This document shows positions 35,136-47,812 of a stretch of DNA of 64,000 nt, piece by piece. Where the stretch lies: contig NC_045143.1 of NCBI RefSeq assembly GCF_008831285.2, forward strand, positions 19,867,655 through 19,931,654, given 5' to 3'. The DNA comes from Nymphaea colorata (Eukaryota; Streptophyta; Magnoliopsida; Nymphaeales; Nymphaeaceae). The notes beneath the pieces were generated by a model, which was not told where the DNA came from, searched no databases, and worked only from the letters and a program-made list of their open reading frames with translations. Made by a program: the position numbers and the translations under genes. The number at the start of each line of letters is the position of its first letter. The stretch's first letter is position 1.

Positions 35136-38100
35136 CTGCACAACAATGAGTGAATTAATAGGACATAAGATGAGCACACCTAGCATATTAAAAGGAACTT
35201 GAACTGAAAGGCTTCACAATCTCTAATTCAACTCCATGGAAATATTGGTAATTGCATAACAATGTGCAAAAAAAATGTTTTGATATCCTAGTGCAATATA
35301 ATTTGTTACATGTTCGTCTAAAGGTAAAAGACATAGATTTAATCAAATACATTACTCTGAAACCAAAGTTTTTTTTTTGTAGAAAAAAACAAATTCCTTG
35401 TCACGAAAGGTGGAAAGCCATCTTATGAAGATCTTGCCTGTGGACTCCATAACCTAGCTTTCAACCAAAAGCAAAGTAATGATAACTAAGTTCAAGGTTC
35501 TAGTTCAGATCTATTTTACAGACAGCATTCCGATGGGTGATTCTAGTCCATGTTGTTTAAAGCACTAGGCACATCCTAGAGGTGAGTTGAGCCTAGGCAG
35601 GACAAGGCACATTAAAAAGTCTCAACAAATCAGTGAAATGAACTAACAATTTTTAAAGATTAGTAATAACATTTCTCAATAAAAAGCCTACATCATCAAC
35701 TTATGACCCCCCAAAAAGAAAAAATCAAAATGCATGATAATGCTCACCTTAGACATTCATAACACGATAATGATGAAATTTAACATAATAAAAAACTTGA
35801 CACACTCACTAAAAATTTCACAGAAAAAAATTAAACTAGTGCTATGCAAAAATGGTCAGAAATTCCAAGTTTTGAATTCCTTAAGATTCTAATCAGAAAC
35901 AGATAAGGAAAAGGTATGCAACAAGATGGCCTCCAAAAGTTCCTTACAAATGGAATGCTAGTAAAATACTGGCAACCATAAAAGAAAACCTTGCAGTCAT
36001 GAGTCATGACCTCTCAAACACTTATCACAACCAAATGATAGACAGAAAATGCTCATACGTCGCACCCATCTCAAAACTTTTCCAGCCACTTTTACATGGG
36101 AAGGTCCAAAACTAAAGCAAGACAAATAAGATGGAAGAATAAATCCTCTGTGAAACATAATTTTTTCAGGTGGGGTCACAGAATCTTTACAAGCAGAGGT
36201 GATCAGTCATCAGATTAAAAACTTAACCTTGCAAGTCAAACCTCAAATGTGTGTGTGCTATTAAAATTCAAAAAGCATGCAGGTTTCAAACTAGCCTCAG
36301 GTGCGGACCTTTCCACCTGGGCTGTGGTACTTGAATGCTCACATGAAAAAAAAAGGTATTAAGAAAATTTCTTTCTTTTTAATTTTTACTTTCTTCATTC
36401 TTAATTTTTTTGGCCTGCCTAGGCCGGCCTGAAGCATTTGGCAGATGGAGACACATACACAAATAACATAATTGCAGTTACTATGAACTAGACTATAAAA
36501 AATAATATATTATATATACATATATTATTATACATATAATATGCAATATATCAATCTTATAATGAATTAAAACTACTTTATATGCACATATCAATACCGT
36601 TCATGTGAAAAAGGAATTTGTCAAAACCATCCTGAACCAAGTTAACCCTCCAAGTCACAAGCCATTTTAGTCCAAGTCAAGTCCTGAGTTAACAGGTTTT
36701 AAACCTGGAAGGTAACCAGCAACCAGTCCCATCTCAAATGATGGAGAGCTGGGTTACTTAAAAGGCAGCGCTGAAGATGCAGTACCACAATGTGAAATGT
36801 AATACTTACTGTACTGGCATACATAATATTTTTCCAGACCCATAAAGAAAATAAAAAATTAGTTTCAGTTAAGAGCACTAATATGAAGAAATATTACTCA
36901 GATAATAAACAATCGTGCAAAATCTTTATCATAATTCATACCAGTCAAGTTCAAAATAAGATTCACACCATAATGTGACATAATATTTTGTAAAAATTGC
37001 AAATATAAATCCCAAACTCAAGAGTCAAAGGAAACAAAAAATAGAAAATTTCAAGTTGAGAGAGAGAGGGCCTTGAGTATAACGTTTAAAGTATAAAGGT
37101 CGCTCTTCCACCTTTTTATATATATTTCTGAAGTCTTTATAAAAAATTTTTAGCTTTACCTATATTTTGCTTATATTACAAAAGTAGACCCAAACTTCTA
37201 AAAACTTGCAAATCAAACAAAAACAACAGATAACAGCTGATGTTTCTTGGAACCTTTTTTAAAGAGGAAAAGTGGATTAAAATGTTGTCATTGTTTAACT
37301 TTAGGGTAAATTATTTATGGTCTTTTTCATCATTACTAAACATTATTTTATGATTAAATCTAGTTATTTATTATTTCTTTTTATTACTTTCTTTATTTTA
37401 TTTTTACTTTATCATTTTTTATGTTTTAAAAAATTGTCAAGATTTTCCTGAGATTTCCTGAGGAAACACAACTTTGCTGAAAAATACCAGGTAAAAATCT
37501 CCCTATTAAAATTCCAAGAACGATATTAGGGCTAGGCCATTGTTGCAAGACAGTTTAAAACAGTGTAATGCATGAGTTTGTTAAGAACCAAAATTTTCCT
37601 TCAGCAAGCAATTTTCATATTCAAGACACTTCAATCTAATTTTCCTTTTCCAAGCAAAAAGAGAGGGTTTTCTGGGGATCCATAGATATTCTTGCCACAC
37701 CTACACCTTTTTGAAAAATGCCCTACCCACACCCGTACTTGGCACCTTATAATATAGGTCTTGAATGATTTTTAAAAACTAGAACAATATCGTTAAAGCT
37801 CAAAAAAAAAGCAATGAAAACTTTGCGAAACTTGCACTTAAAAAGGTAAGATATTGAAGTTACACTCTTTAAAGAATATTGCATAATTTTTGAGAGTCAA
37901 AGAGCAGTTCCTTCAAAACATGGAAAGAACATAGTGCACTTGTATTTATGAGCCTTAAATTGAGATTTGATAACACTTAATTTTAAGATGACCAAGACAT
38001 AGTATTAAGTACCTTTTATGTTACTTAAAAAAACTAGGCTTTAGTAAGAAATTTAAGCCTTAAAATGTCTATCAAAAGTCAATGAAACCACTATAAAATT

Positions 38101-38437
38101 TAAAAAGGAAAATGCAAGGGGAGTTCTGGAAGGAAAAAGGAAATCCCCTCAATCTTGACTATTTTTATCTTTTGCTTTATCTTTCCACATATGGTTATGT
38201 TACACAACAAAATGTATCAAATAATATGGTCCAACACATGAAATTGCTGCAAATGCCAAGTATGTCGGAGGAAAACTTTTCGAAAAGGTGTTGAATAGAT
38301 GAAACACACAAATTGAAAGACGTGGAGAAGAAAAGGAAAAAGTAGCATTAGAACATAGAAAAATAGACCATCAACAAAAAGAAAGGTACTTCATGATCTC
38401 CAGAACTGAACAAAGGATTCACAAAGATTAGTCTTAC
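35136..38437 (-). other. NRPA1-like 3.3-kb intron
   Basis: AT-rich, with no element boundary I can define. A patch of CACACC/CCCGTACTT words near 37697-37741 is again like hAT-A subterminal sequence. Short open frames (35997-36179, 38112-38294) are not family-like. Confidence 0.5.
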
Positions 38438-38640
38438 CCATCACGACCAGCCATGCAATGGAAATAATACTCTTGAGGGTGCAGACCAGTTAAAAAACGA
38501 TCACTAATGAAACCTCCAGCACGTGGTGCAGTATCCCATGGTGGGAAACATGGCAATGTTTTTCCTGAGATCATACGTGGAACTCGTTTTCCTTCCAACT
38601 CTTGCTGGCCTAATAAAGAAGATATTTGTATGAAGTTGAC
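38438..38640 (-). pseudogene. NRPA1-like exon (funnel/bridge region)
   Basis: Acceptor CTGTGCACAG, donor GATGG|GTAAGA. Reads [20 protein letters not shown], then [36 protein letters not shown] and [12 protein letters not shown]. Matches the segment that includes GQQ.(L/V)EGKRVPR in Pol I. Intact by eye. Confidence 0.93.
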
Positions 38641-40565
38641 CTGTGCACAGAACATGGACGATTCTGAAATTAAAAGCTTCATTTTAAAACGTAAACAGCA
38701 AAATATGTTTGCCTTGTTGAATATAAGCTTAATTATCGAAGAAAACAAGGCAACAAAATCATGGATATCTGAATGTTGAAATATCATCCAGTGTAGATCC
38801 ATGGAAAAAAGATCATGACTCGCTCTATGGCATTGTTGCATGCTTGCATGGATGAGACTTGCTCAGGCTGAGATCAAGCAGCAGATTGTATTTTTAACGG
38901 TCACCTAATTATTTGTAGTTGGTTTATATCAATGCTGAAAAAGGATCCTCAACCAACTAGAATGTAGAACGCATGGCTGTCTATGTTCCCCTTTCCTGCC
39001 CACTGCCAACAAACAAATGGTACAGCAATCACATCTAAGATCCAGAAAATCCAGCCACACTACACCAAGCTAGTGCGAGTTTACCAAATTGAGGCCCCAA
39101 GTTGCAGTTCCACTATCAGTTTTTTAAGGGTAATATATCACAGGTGTATCAGATATAAATCCATAAATATGAAAATTTACCCTTAGCTTTGAAACATAGA
39201 CAATGTGTGGATGTAGGAACTGAAGCAATTTCAAACATCGATGTCTAGAGAAAGAACTACATACATATACATGGTGAACAAATAGTCAACAAATTGAAAA
39301 ATTGCACCATGAAGTAGTGTTGTACATATTGTATGATACAGGGCTCATACGATAAGTACTGTCGTGTTTTGAAAACACAATATGATACACCACCTATATT
39401 GTAAACAGGTGGTATATCATGGAGTATCATGCGATACAGGTCCCATATCATACGATATAGGTCTAATTAGTAAAAAAAAAAAAAAAAAAAAAAAGGATAT
39501 GAGTCCCCCCATTTTACAAATCTTTTTTTAAAGCTGTCCCTCCTCATTTGCAAACCTATCTTAGAGTTCGAGGAAGGGGAGACTGTACCGATTTTGGAGG
39601 GAAATCATCAATTTCACTCTAAACTCACCAATTTAAGCATAGATCTGTGTGTGGGTGACTAATTCTGGGAAAGGGGGTCTTTTCAATTCCTTCTATGTAA
39701 GGTATGAAATCTCTTATTTTTACCATAAAATCATAGATTTTAACTATTTATTGTAGGTTTTTTCATTTCTTTTCTTTTACTTCTTTTTTTTTTTTTTGGG
39801 GGGGGTGGTGTGGGGGTGTTGGGAACAATCGATTGTAGAAAGAAGCACCATTTTGCAGGGACACGTAGTGATGTGTCACCATGCTTTGGAAAACCAGAGA
39901 ACCTTTTTTCCACCATTTGTGCACTAGCAATGTATGAATATGATTAATGCTTTACTGCAAAAGAAGATGCAAAAACAAATGAAAAAGGCGGAAGTAAGCT
40001 ACGGTGACCCTTGGGAACTCGAGGAAAAAGATGAAAACATTGAAGATGATGATGAATTTTGTAATAATGCACAAACCAAATCTAGTGCTTAGGGGTTTCA
40101 GAAATTGGACTAAGCTGAAGCATCTAAGATCAGAACATATTATAAGTACCAACGACAACAAACATTAACTACAAAAGAATTATAACAGGTCCTCTGCTTT
40201 GATCAGCCTTCTAGCTGGGGTGATGACAATAACTTACTCCAATCATGTTTATCCAATTACACAATTAAACTGCTGCAACCAAAAGCATTTTGCCTGTGTT
40301 CAGGTCATCAGCATGCACAAACAGCATACTTTCTACTTTAGTTAGGTTAAGGAATAAATAACAAATTTCTAAAACCACCAAGTTACTATCATAAGTGGTC
40401 TAAAAATAAAGACAACACATAATTTTCCACCAACAAAAATTTGTCAGTCCGAACTCTGAAATAGGACAACCTAAACAATCACAACAAAAAACTTCATAAA
40501 GAAAAGTAATATGCAGCAACACAGTTGGAAAAAAAAAATCATGAATGAACATGAGGATGACTCAC
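38641..40565 (-). other. NRPA1-like intron with low-complexity tracts
   Basis: No exon seen. Contains an A24-like run (about 39473-39496) preceded by repeated words with CATACGATA/GTATCATG cores (39328-39460), and a T-run followed by a G-run (39786-39820). The first may be the tail of an old retroposed element. Confidence 0.5.
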
Positions 40566-40771
40566 ATTGGAACCTTTCGCACCACTTGCTGTCATCAAGA
40601 AGACACAATTGTTTGGGAATGGTTTCAGCAGCCCATTAGGAAAAAGTTTTTTATTTAATTCATTGGTCAACTCATTGAGCTCACTGGACATTAAAGCATC
40701 CAAACGCTCTGTTGCAGATTCCCCATTAGTGCGCAGAACATTCTCAATCTCCCTTTGCAACGATATAGGAT
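40566..40771 (-). pseudogene. NRPA1-like exon, most 5' one visible
   Basis: Acceptor TTATGTAG at 40772-40779, donor CCAAT|GTGAGT. Reads ISLQREIENVLRTNGESATE, then SELNELTNELNKKLFPNGLL and PFPNNCVFLMTASGAKGSN. It corresponds to the funnel region just before GAKGS(N/K)VN. No exon encoding the preceding ~900 residues was found between here and 64 kb. Confidence 0.9.
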
Positions 40772-41358
40772 CTACATAACATAGGATGGATATTGGTCAA
40801 TCCCTGGACTAACAGCTCAAGCAAATTATTTTCAGAAAGGCACATAGCCATAACTTTTCCAATCGGTAGTTAATTACAATTTTGTTTTGGAAAAACTAGA
40901 ATGTTTCCATTATGAAATAAAGATCACAGTCAAAGGCATCCAAACGGCTTCCACCATAGTTTTCATTCATCAACACCTTTATACAAGCATCTATAGATCG
41001 GAAATTAAAGGAAGCACAAAATAATTATCTATCTGTTAAATATGCAAGCATATATCCGGGTTCCCAACCTGACTAAAGATTGTTTCTATTGCTTTGGCAG
41101 GGGAGAAGGGGTAAGAGGACCACAATATGGCTTGTTGCAAGGGGAAACATGAGAATAGAGTCTCGGTTTTATGCGATCGGTTCAAGCACAATGTGTGTAT
41201 TTTCGCGTGTGTCCATATATGTGAGAATTATAGCATTTATTGTCCCTTTTCATTAGTTTTATATTTTTTCTGTTCCTAGCATGCCTAGGAGATAGGCTCT
41301 ACTCATTGCTAGGGGCTAATGCTTTCAGCAAAATAGCCACCAATTGAAATCTAGATCA
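40772..41358 (-). other. NRPA1-like intron or flank left of copia-3
   Basis: AT-rich; no further NRPA1 exon recognised on the minus strand. Interrupted at 41359 by copia-3. Confidence 0.45.
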
Positions 41359-41852
41359 TGTTAGAATTTATAATGTAAGTATTCATATATGTTTTTGTAT
41401 CTGCTATCATATATCTTAAACTCCTAGCAGTTTGATGTATGATTTGTATATATAAATATATGTGTGTATACATAGGACTTTTTGTATTTATTTTGTCTTT
41501 ATTTTTCATGCCTTTTTCTAAACCTTTTTCTTTTCCTTTTTTGTTAAGAAAGGAAGTAGCTGTTGGGAGTTCCCAACGGCTAGAAATCTAGCCATTGGGA
41601 GCCCCAACAGCCACTTCCTCTTCCTCTTTTCTTCCTCCTTTCTTCTATACTTCCTCTATAAATAGGCCACTTGGGACCTTTGTTATTTTAAGGCTTTTTG
41701 GCCTCTCTTGTGTATTCTTCTCTTGAGATTAATATATTTGGCATCTTCTCCTCAAGTTTGAGGTTTGGCTTTGTATTATCTACTGAAGTTGTTGGGATCT
41801 TCAAGAGTGTCTCTTGAAGCATTTGCATTCTTGAATTTGGGCCTGATTTACA
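41359..41852 (+). repeat. copia-3 5' LTR
   Basis: 494 bp, TGTTAGAATT...TTTACA. TATAAATA box at about 41657-41664. Internal near-palindrome: CTGTTGGGAGTTCCCAAC with the paired GTTGGGAGC(C/T)CCAACAG. Confidence 0.92.
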
Positions 41853-44800
41853 TGGTATCAGAGCGAGGTTTTGGCTCTTTGTCGTGCTGTTTTTTCAAGA
41901 CTTGAAGATTCAGCTATTACTCTTTCTTTGGAGCTGTGAACCAATCCAAGTGTTCGATGTATTGCCGGCTGTGATTTAACACAAACACAAGAGGGTGCTG
42001 TTTGTTTGCTGACCTCTTTTGGTGATATTTGTGACGGGATCAAGCTTCCTTGAGGTGAAGATTGCAGCAGTTTTTGGCACATCAAAAGCTTCTTTTTCTT
42101 GTGGTTGTTTTTCATCCTAGCACTACCTCAACGTCTCCTCTACAAGGTACACATTATGGATGAAAGAAATTCTTCTACTCCTCTCCCTAAACTTACTTCA
42201 TCAAACTATGTTTCTTGGGCAAAAACTATGGAACATTTCATTAGAAGTAAAGGCTTATGGGGACTTGTTGATGGATCTAAAAGTGAACCTCAATTACTCC
42301 TAACCAAAACCATAGATGGTAAAGCCCAAGAACTAGATGGAGTGGAAAAAGACAAGGTCATGAGTGAATACGAGAGAAAATGGAAAGAGTGGAAGATAGG
42401 ACATCACAAGATTATCACTTGGATTATTGCTTGTGTTGATACTACAACTATGGGCCAAATAGCAAAACATAATTTTGCTCATGATGCTTGGAATTTCCTC
42501 AAAAAACCCACACTATAAGGATGTGGCTTACATGTGCAATCTTCAAATGAAGATTGCAAGTCTCCAACAAGGGGATAAGTTCATTAAGCAATACGTTGGA
42601 GAAATGAAGCAATTATGGGATGAACTTGCCCTATTTGAACCTGAATGGTATGATCCAAGAGACATTGGAGTGAAGGAAAAACCAATCCAAAGGGAAAAAT
42701 TTTATAAATTCATTTTTGGTCTTAGACCAGAATATGATGGAGTCAAAACTTCCTTGCTTCATAGACATAAGGTGTCATCTATGAATGAAGCCATAGCCGA
42801 GCTTCAAATGGAGGAGAATAGACTCAATTTTTGCAAAGAAAAGAGTGAAAGTGTTCTTGCTACTTCAAGACCCGACGCTCATAATGAGAACTTATAAACC
42901 TCCTCATTTTAATCGAAACTACGAGAATAATGGCAACAAGAAGATTATATGTTTCCATTGTCAAGAAGAATGACACACTAAACCTAGGTGTCCTAAATTG
43001 AGGAGATTTGATAAAAAGACAAGTGTGGCTGGGACAATGTATGAAGAAAGCAATCGATTTGACCTAGACAAGCTTATTGATGCTCTTCAACCACTACTCA
43101 AAGGGAAAGGGACTTCTCCAACTTTCGGAGCAACGGTGGCATCTACATCATCAAGTAACTACTCTTGGATTCTTGATTCTTGAGCTTCTTTTCATATGAC
43201 CCCTTGTAGTTCATTACTTACCGAATGCACTAAGGAGAAATCATGCCCTTTTGTTAAAACCGCCGATGGAGCTCCTCTTGAAATCAAATGTGTTGGGAAT
43301 ATTGAACAAAATTTTGATACAAAAGTTTTCAAAATACCAAAAGTTAGATTCATTCCCAAACTTAACTTAAATCTCTTGTCGGTTTCTCAAATAACAAATC
43401 ATGGATGTGATATTGTCTTCTCACAAAATAAATTTTTGATACAGGACCATCTTTCCAAGAAGACGATTGGGGAAGGTTCTAGGAAAAATGATCTCTACTA
43501 TGTTGATTATTTGGATCTTTCCAACTCAACTTGCAATGTAGTCAACAAGAGTGACATCCAAATTTGGCATCAAAGTCTTGGACATTCAAGTTTAGGAAAA
43601 ATGTCTTGTATCCCTTTTTTGGAAGAGAAATGTAAAGAAATGATCTCATGTGATGATTGTATTAAAGCCAAAATTAAGGTTTTACCTTTTGGAAATAGAA
43701 ATTTTGTTGCAAAAGCACCTTTCGAATGAGTGCATTCGAATGTATGGGGTCCCGCTCCTATTATGTCTAAAGGTGGTTTACTTTATTATGTCATTTTTGT
43801 AGATGATTACTCTCGTTATGCTTGGGTTTACTTTCTTAAACGCAAATCAGAAGTCTTTTGAATTTCAAAAACTTTTACAACATGATCAAAACTCATTTTG
43901 ATGCAAACCTTAAAATTTTTAGAAGTGATTCCGGAGGAGAATTCATTTCCAATGAATTTGAAGAATTCCTAAAGGAAAAGGGAGTTATACACCAAAAGTC
44001 TTGTCCCAAAACCCTCCAACAAAACGGAATCGCTGAAAGAAAACATAGACATATTCATGAAACAACAAGAGCTCTCCTTATATCAAATTCTTACATCCAT
44101 TTACTTGATTAATAGAATAACCTCTAAAGTTTTAGAAAATATTTTACCTTTTCAAAAACTTTTTAAACTTTTGAATTTGGAGCCAATTTATAAAAGATTC
44201 AAAGTCTTTGGTTGCAAATGTTACATTTTAAATGACAAAAATGATAAACTTTCATGTAGGGCTATTCAATGTGTCTTTATTGGCTATTCCAAAACTCAAA
44301 AAGGATATAGATGCTATGATATTGAAAAAGATAAGGTCTATGTTTCTAGAAATGTGATTTTTTTAGAAGAAGAAAATGACTTTAATGAAAATAAACCCAA
44401 GCATGAAGATGAATATTCCTTTTTATGGATAAATGATGATGATTATGATAAAGATGATGATGATGTTTTGCACTCTTCATATGATGATGCTCTAAATGAG
44501 GTTGATAGCACTTCTTTTAATAGACCACCACCAAGGGATGTAATAGTTTATGAGAGAAGGTCTCAACAAAACATCCAAGAGTCTCAACCTACTCTTAGGA
44601 GATCTCAAAGAGATATTCATCCACCTCAAAAATTTGTCTCCTACGAGTCTTTTTCTCCAAAACATAGAGCTTGCTTATTAGCTATTCACTCTCTTGATGA
44701 ATTTTCATCCTATGTTGGAGCCAAAACTAACCCACTTTGGGTTGAAGCCATGAACAATGAACTTAAAGCCCTTGAAGATAATAAAACTTGGGACATTGTG

Positions 44801-45016
44801 TCTCTCCCTATCGGGAAAAAGACAATAGGATGTAGGTGAGTTTACAAAATCAAAACTAGAAGTGATGGATCTATTGAAAGGTATAAAGCTAGACTTGTTG
44901 CCAAAGGATATGCCCAAGAATATGGGATTGATTACGAAGAAACTTTTGCCCTTGTCGCTCGCATGACCTCTGTTAGAGCTCTTATTGTTGTTGTTTCTAT
45001 TAAACAATGGTCCATA

Positions 45017-45367
45017 AATCCACAACTTTTCATAAGCCCATAAAATTAAATAAGTGAGTTGAGGCAATGAGGCAATGAGGCGATGAAAGTGTCACATGAA
45101 TGTCGGATGTGGGCACAATTTTGTAGGTTCCTAGTGAATGTATAAAGTAAAGTACAAACCCAATGGAGGCATCAAATGATACAGAATAAGACTTGTGGCA
45201 AAAGCATTTACTCAAGAATATGGATAGGATGATGATCGGGCATTTGACCTTGCAAGATGAATATTTTCTTTGTTGTTGACCATGGCAGTTATTGAATCAG
45301 TTAGATGTAAAAACTTCAAACATCATCGTTATGTAGAGAACAAGCAATGACTCCCAAGCTATACAGG
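45017..45367 (+). mobile_element. Fragment of another copia reverse-transcriptase region inside copia-3
   Basis: 45130-45330 reads, with frame breaks, as VKYKPNGG, RLVAKAFTQEYG and DDRAFDLA, i.e. the start of a copia reverse transcriptase from a different family. No LTRs attached. Confidence 0.6.
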
Positions 45368-45900
45368 CTATGTCACATAGGTATGGGTACGGGTAGGGAT
45401 ACCGGTGCGGGTACGGGTACAGACCATTTTCAAAAAAATTGGATGTGGGGGTATGGTCGTACACACATGCAGACATATATATATATATATGTCAAAATTT
45501 CAAAATGAATAACATATTCACAAAACACAGTATGGAAGTAATTAACATACAAATATATCAACTTTCTTGATTCTCCGTCGCATCATCAAGATTAGAAGGA
45601 GCAACAGGTCACGCTTTTAAGATATATTGACATCGCTATGGTTATGGCTCACACTATTATCGAAGAGTCAAGTTATAGAGAAGGAATGGATTTTCGAAAC
45701 ATTGTATGGAAGATTTTAAATGAAAAGTTGTGGTGAACTATGTACAAGAAATGTTTAGAGTGAAAAAGGAAACAAGAAAAGAGAGATGGATTTTTAATTT
45801 TCAACTCAAAAACTGGATAACTTTGGACTTGGTCAAAGTTGACCGAGTCTGAAAATAGACAAAAATGATCCCGGGTACGTTGACCGTACCTGGTATTGCG
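45368..45900. mobile_element. Probable truncated hAT-A-family copy
   Basis: Begins CTATGTCACATAGGTATGGG, matching the right terminal repeat of hAT-A (32107-33207), followed by GGGTACGGGTA/ACCGGTGCGGG words of the same kind. No matching far end with 8-bp TSD found; the right edge near 45900 is approximate. Confidence 0.55.
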
Positions 45901-47316
45901 TTGACTTGTTGCCAAAGGATATGCCCAAGACAAAATCAAGACTAGAAGTGATGGATCTATTGAAAGGTATAAAGCTAGACTTGTTGCCAAAGGATATACC
46001 CAAGAATATGGGATTGATTACGAAGAAACTTTTGCCCCTTTCGCTCGCATGACCTCTATTAGAGCTCTTATTGTTGTTGTTTCTATTAAACAATGGTCCA
46101 TATATCAATTGGATGTCAAAAATGTTTTTTTGAATTGTTACTTAAATGAGGAGGTATACATGGACTCACACCCTGGGCTAGATGTACCTAAAGGCAAAGT
46201 TCTTTATCTCAGAAAAGCATTGTATGGTTTGAAACAAGCTCCAAAAGCTTGGTTTGATATGTTTAGCAATGTTATGTTTAAACAAAGTCTTAAATCATGT
46301 TTTTCTGATACTGCTATGTTTGTTAAAAACACAACTATAGGTACAATTGTGTTGCTTTTATATGTAGATGATATGATTATTACAGGTAATGATGCCAACG
46401 GAATTATGCAGGTAAAGACTTTCCTTAAGAATGAATTTGAATGACTAATTTGGGTAAACTAACATATTTCATTGGTATTGAAGTTGCTTAAAGTAGAAGA
46501 GGATACTTACTCTCACAAATGAAATTTGCCAATAACATTATAAGCAGATCAGGAATCACTGATGACAAGGTAGTGGACACTCCTAAAGCTTTAGGAGTAA
46601 AGATGAAGATTGATGATGGAGAAATTCTAGAAAATCCCACCCCCTTTCGTCAATTGGTGGGAGCTCTCACATATTTATCCATCACAAGGCCTGACATATC
46701 ACATTTGTACATGTTATAAGTCAATTTCAACAAAGACTCACTTCTGTACACATGGGAGCTGCATTGAGGATTGTTCGATATGTCAAACACACTATCACTA
46801 AGGGACTTTTTCTATCCTCCTCATCAAACTTGAATATGATTGCTTATACTGATGTTGATTGGGGTGGAGATCCTAATAATAGGCATTCCACCACTGGTTT
46901 TTGTGTTTTTCTAGGTGACTCTCTCATTTCATGGAGATACAAAAAACAACATAAAGTATCTTTATCTTCAACTGAAGCAGAGTATCGTGCCATGGCTACC
47001 ACCACCATGGAGATTGTATGGTTGAAAAGCTTATTGAAAGACATTGGAATTGACCTCAATGAAACCACCAAGCTCTGCTGTGACAACAAAAGTGTCATCT
47101 ACATTGCTAGCAGTCATACTTTTCATGAAAGAACAAAACATATTGAAATGGATTATCACTATGTGAGAGAGGAATATCTTAGCCGAACAATTGATCTATC
47201 TTTTGTCCCTTCTGAATATCAACTTGGAGATTTCTTCACCAAAGCACTGGCTTCCGCAAGATTCCAGTCTCTTCTTGGCAAACTTTCGGTGATTACACCG
47301 TAAGTTTGAGGAGGGG

Positions 47317-47812
47317 TGTTAGAATTTATAATGTACGTATACATATATGTTTTTGCATCTACTATCATATAACTTAAACTCCTAGCAATTTGATGTATGA
47401 TTTGTATATATAAATATATGTGTGTATACATAGGACTTTTTGTATTTATTTTGTCTTTATTTTTCATGCCTTTTTCTAAACCTTTTTCTTTTCCTTTTTT
47501 ATTAAGAAAGGAAGTAGCTGTTGGGAGTTCCCAACGGCTAGAAATCTAGCCGTTGGGAGCTCCAACAGCCACTTCCTCTTCCTCTTTTCTTCCTCCTTTC
47601 TTCTATACTTCCTCTATAAATAGGGCACTTGGGACCTTTGTTATTCTAAGACTTTTTGGCCTCTCTTGTGTATTCTTCTCTTGAGATTAATATATTTGGT
47701 ATCTTCTCCTCAAGTTTGAGGTTTGGCTTTGTATTATCTATTGAAGTTGTTGGGATCATCAAGAGTGTATCTCTTGAAGCATTTGCATTCTCGAATTTGA
47801 GCCTGATTTACA
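47317..47812 (+). repeat. copia-3 3' LTR
   Basis: 496 bp; differs from the 5' LTR by several substitutions, for example AAGTATTCAT/ACGTATACAT and AGGCCACTT/AGGGCACTT. Confidence 0.92.

Larger units (their letters stand above)
16150..40771 (-). pseudogene. NRPA1: RNA polymerase I largest subunit (NRPA1/RPA190-like), 5'-incomplete and disrupted copy
   Basis: Eight exons, one of them split by a transposon, in collinear order on the minus strand, encode the C-terminal half of the Pol I catalytic subunit, from the funnel helices to the C-terminus. In working form this protein carries, with RPA2, the active centre of the nucleolar polymerase that makes the 35S/45S rRNA precursor. Diagnostic Pol I words are [75 protein letters not shown], an acidic insert, and DINAMLEKYGVEAARATIV. 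The acidic insert and the GVEAARATI...YRPMN ending set it apart from Pol II, III, IV and V. Lesions: TGA at 16351-16353, a one-base frameshift near 34741, and a copia element inside the acidic exon. Introns are retained, so it is not a processed copy. The first ~900 codons, including the NADFDGDEMN catalytic loop, are not visible up to 64 kb. Confidence 0.85.
44846..46103 (+). repeat. ~171-bp copia-3 segment duplicated on both sides of a foreign insert
   Basis: 44846-45016 and 45932-46102 are near-identical copies of the reverse-transcriptase segment (GSIERYKARLVAKGY...SIKQWS). A third, partial copy (CTTGTTGCCAAAGGATATGC) lies at 45905-45929 directly before the right copy. The 915 bp between them are not part of a normal copia element. 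Confidence 0.88.
42156..47303 (+). pseudogene. copia-3 gag-pol, broken
   Basis: MDERNSSTPLPKLTSSNYVS starts a gag of the UBN2 type, with later DVAYMCNLQMKIASLQQG. The zinc knuckle CFHCQEE-HTKPRCP (about 42955-42990) has TGA at the Gly position. Protease and integrase follow (DSGGEFISNEF, GIAERKH), then reverse transcriptase (LDVKNVFLN, YVDDMIITG at about 46360) and RNase H (YTDVDWGGD, STEAEYRAMA, CDNKSVIYIA). Breaks: frame change near 42510, stops at about 42894, 43181, 43727, 43859 and 44837, the mosaic insert at 45017-45931, and stops near 46442 and 46717. It is inactive. Confidence 0.9.
41359..47812 (+). mobile_element. Ty1/copia LTR retrotransposon (copia-3), decayed and mosaic
   Basis: LTRs 41359-41852 and 47317-47812. 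TGGTATCAGAGC primer-binding site at 41853. Purine tract GAGGAGGGG before the 3' LTR. The flanks GATCA (41354-41358) and GATCC (47813-47817) are a target duplication with one mismatch. Of a different copia lineage from copia-1/2 (short-spacer gag, LTR with hairpin-like TAGCTGTTGGGAGTTCCCAA...). Interrupted by ~0.9 kb of foreign sequence at 45017-45931. Confidence 0.93.

Noticed and set aside
16351-40771. Pol II, III, IV or V largest subunit as the identity of the minus-strand exons
   Set aside because: The Pol I-type acidic insert, the VRDADGS and GVEAARATI blocks and the YRPMN-type ending fit Pol I; no Pol II CTD heptads or Pol IV/V DeCL domain.
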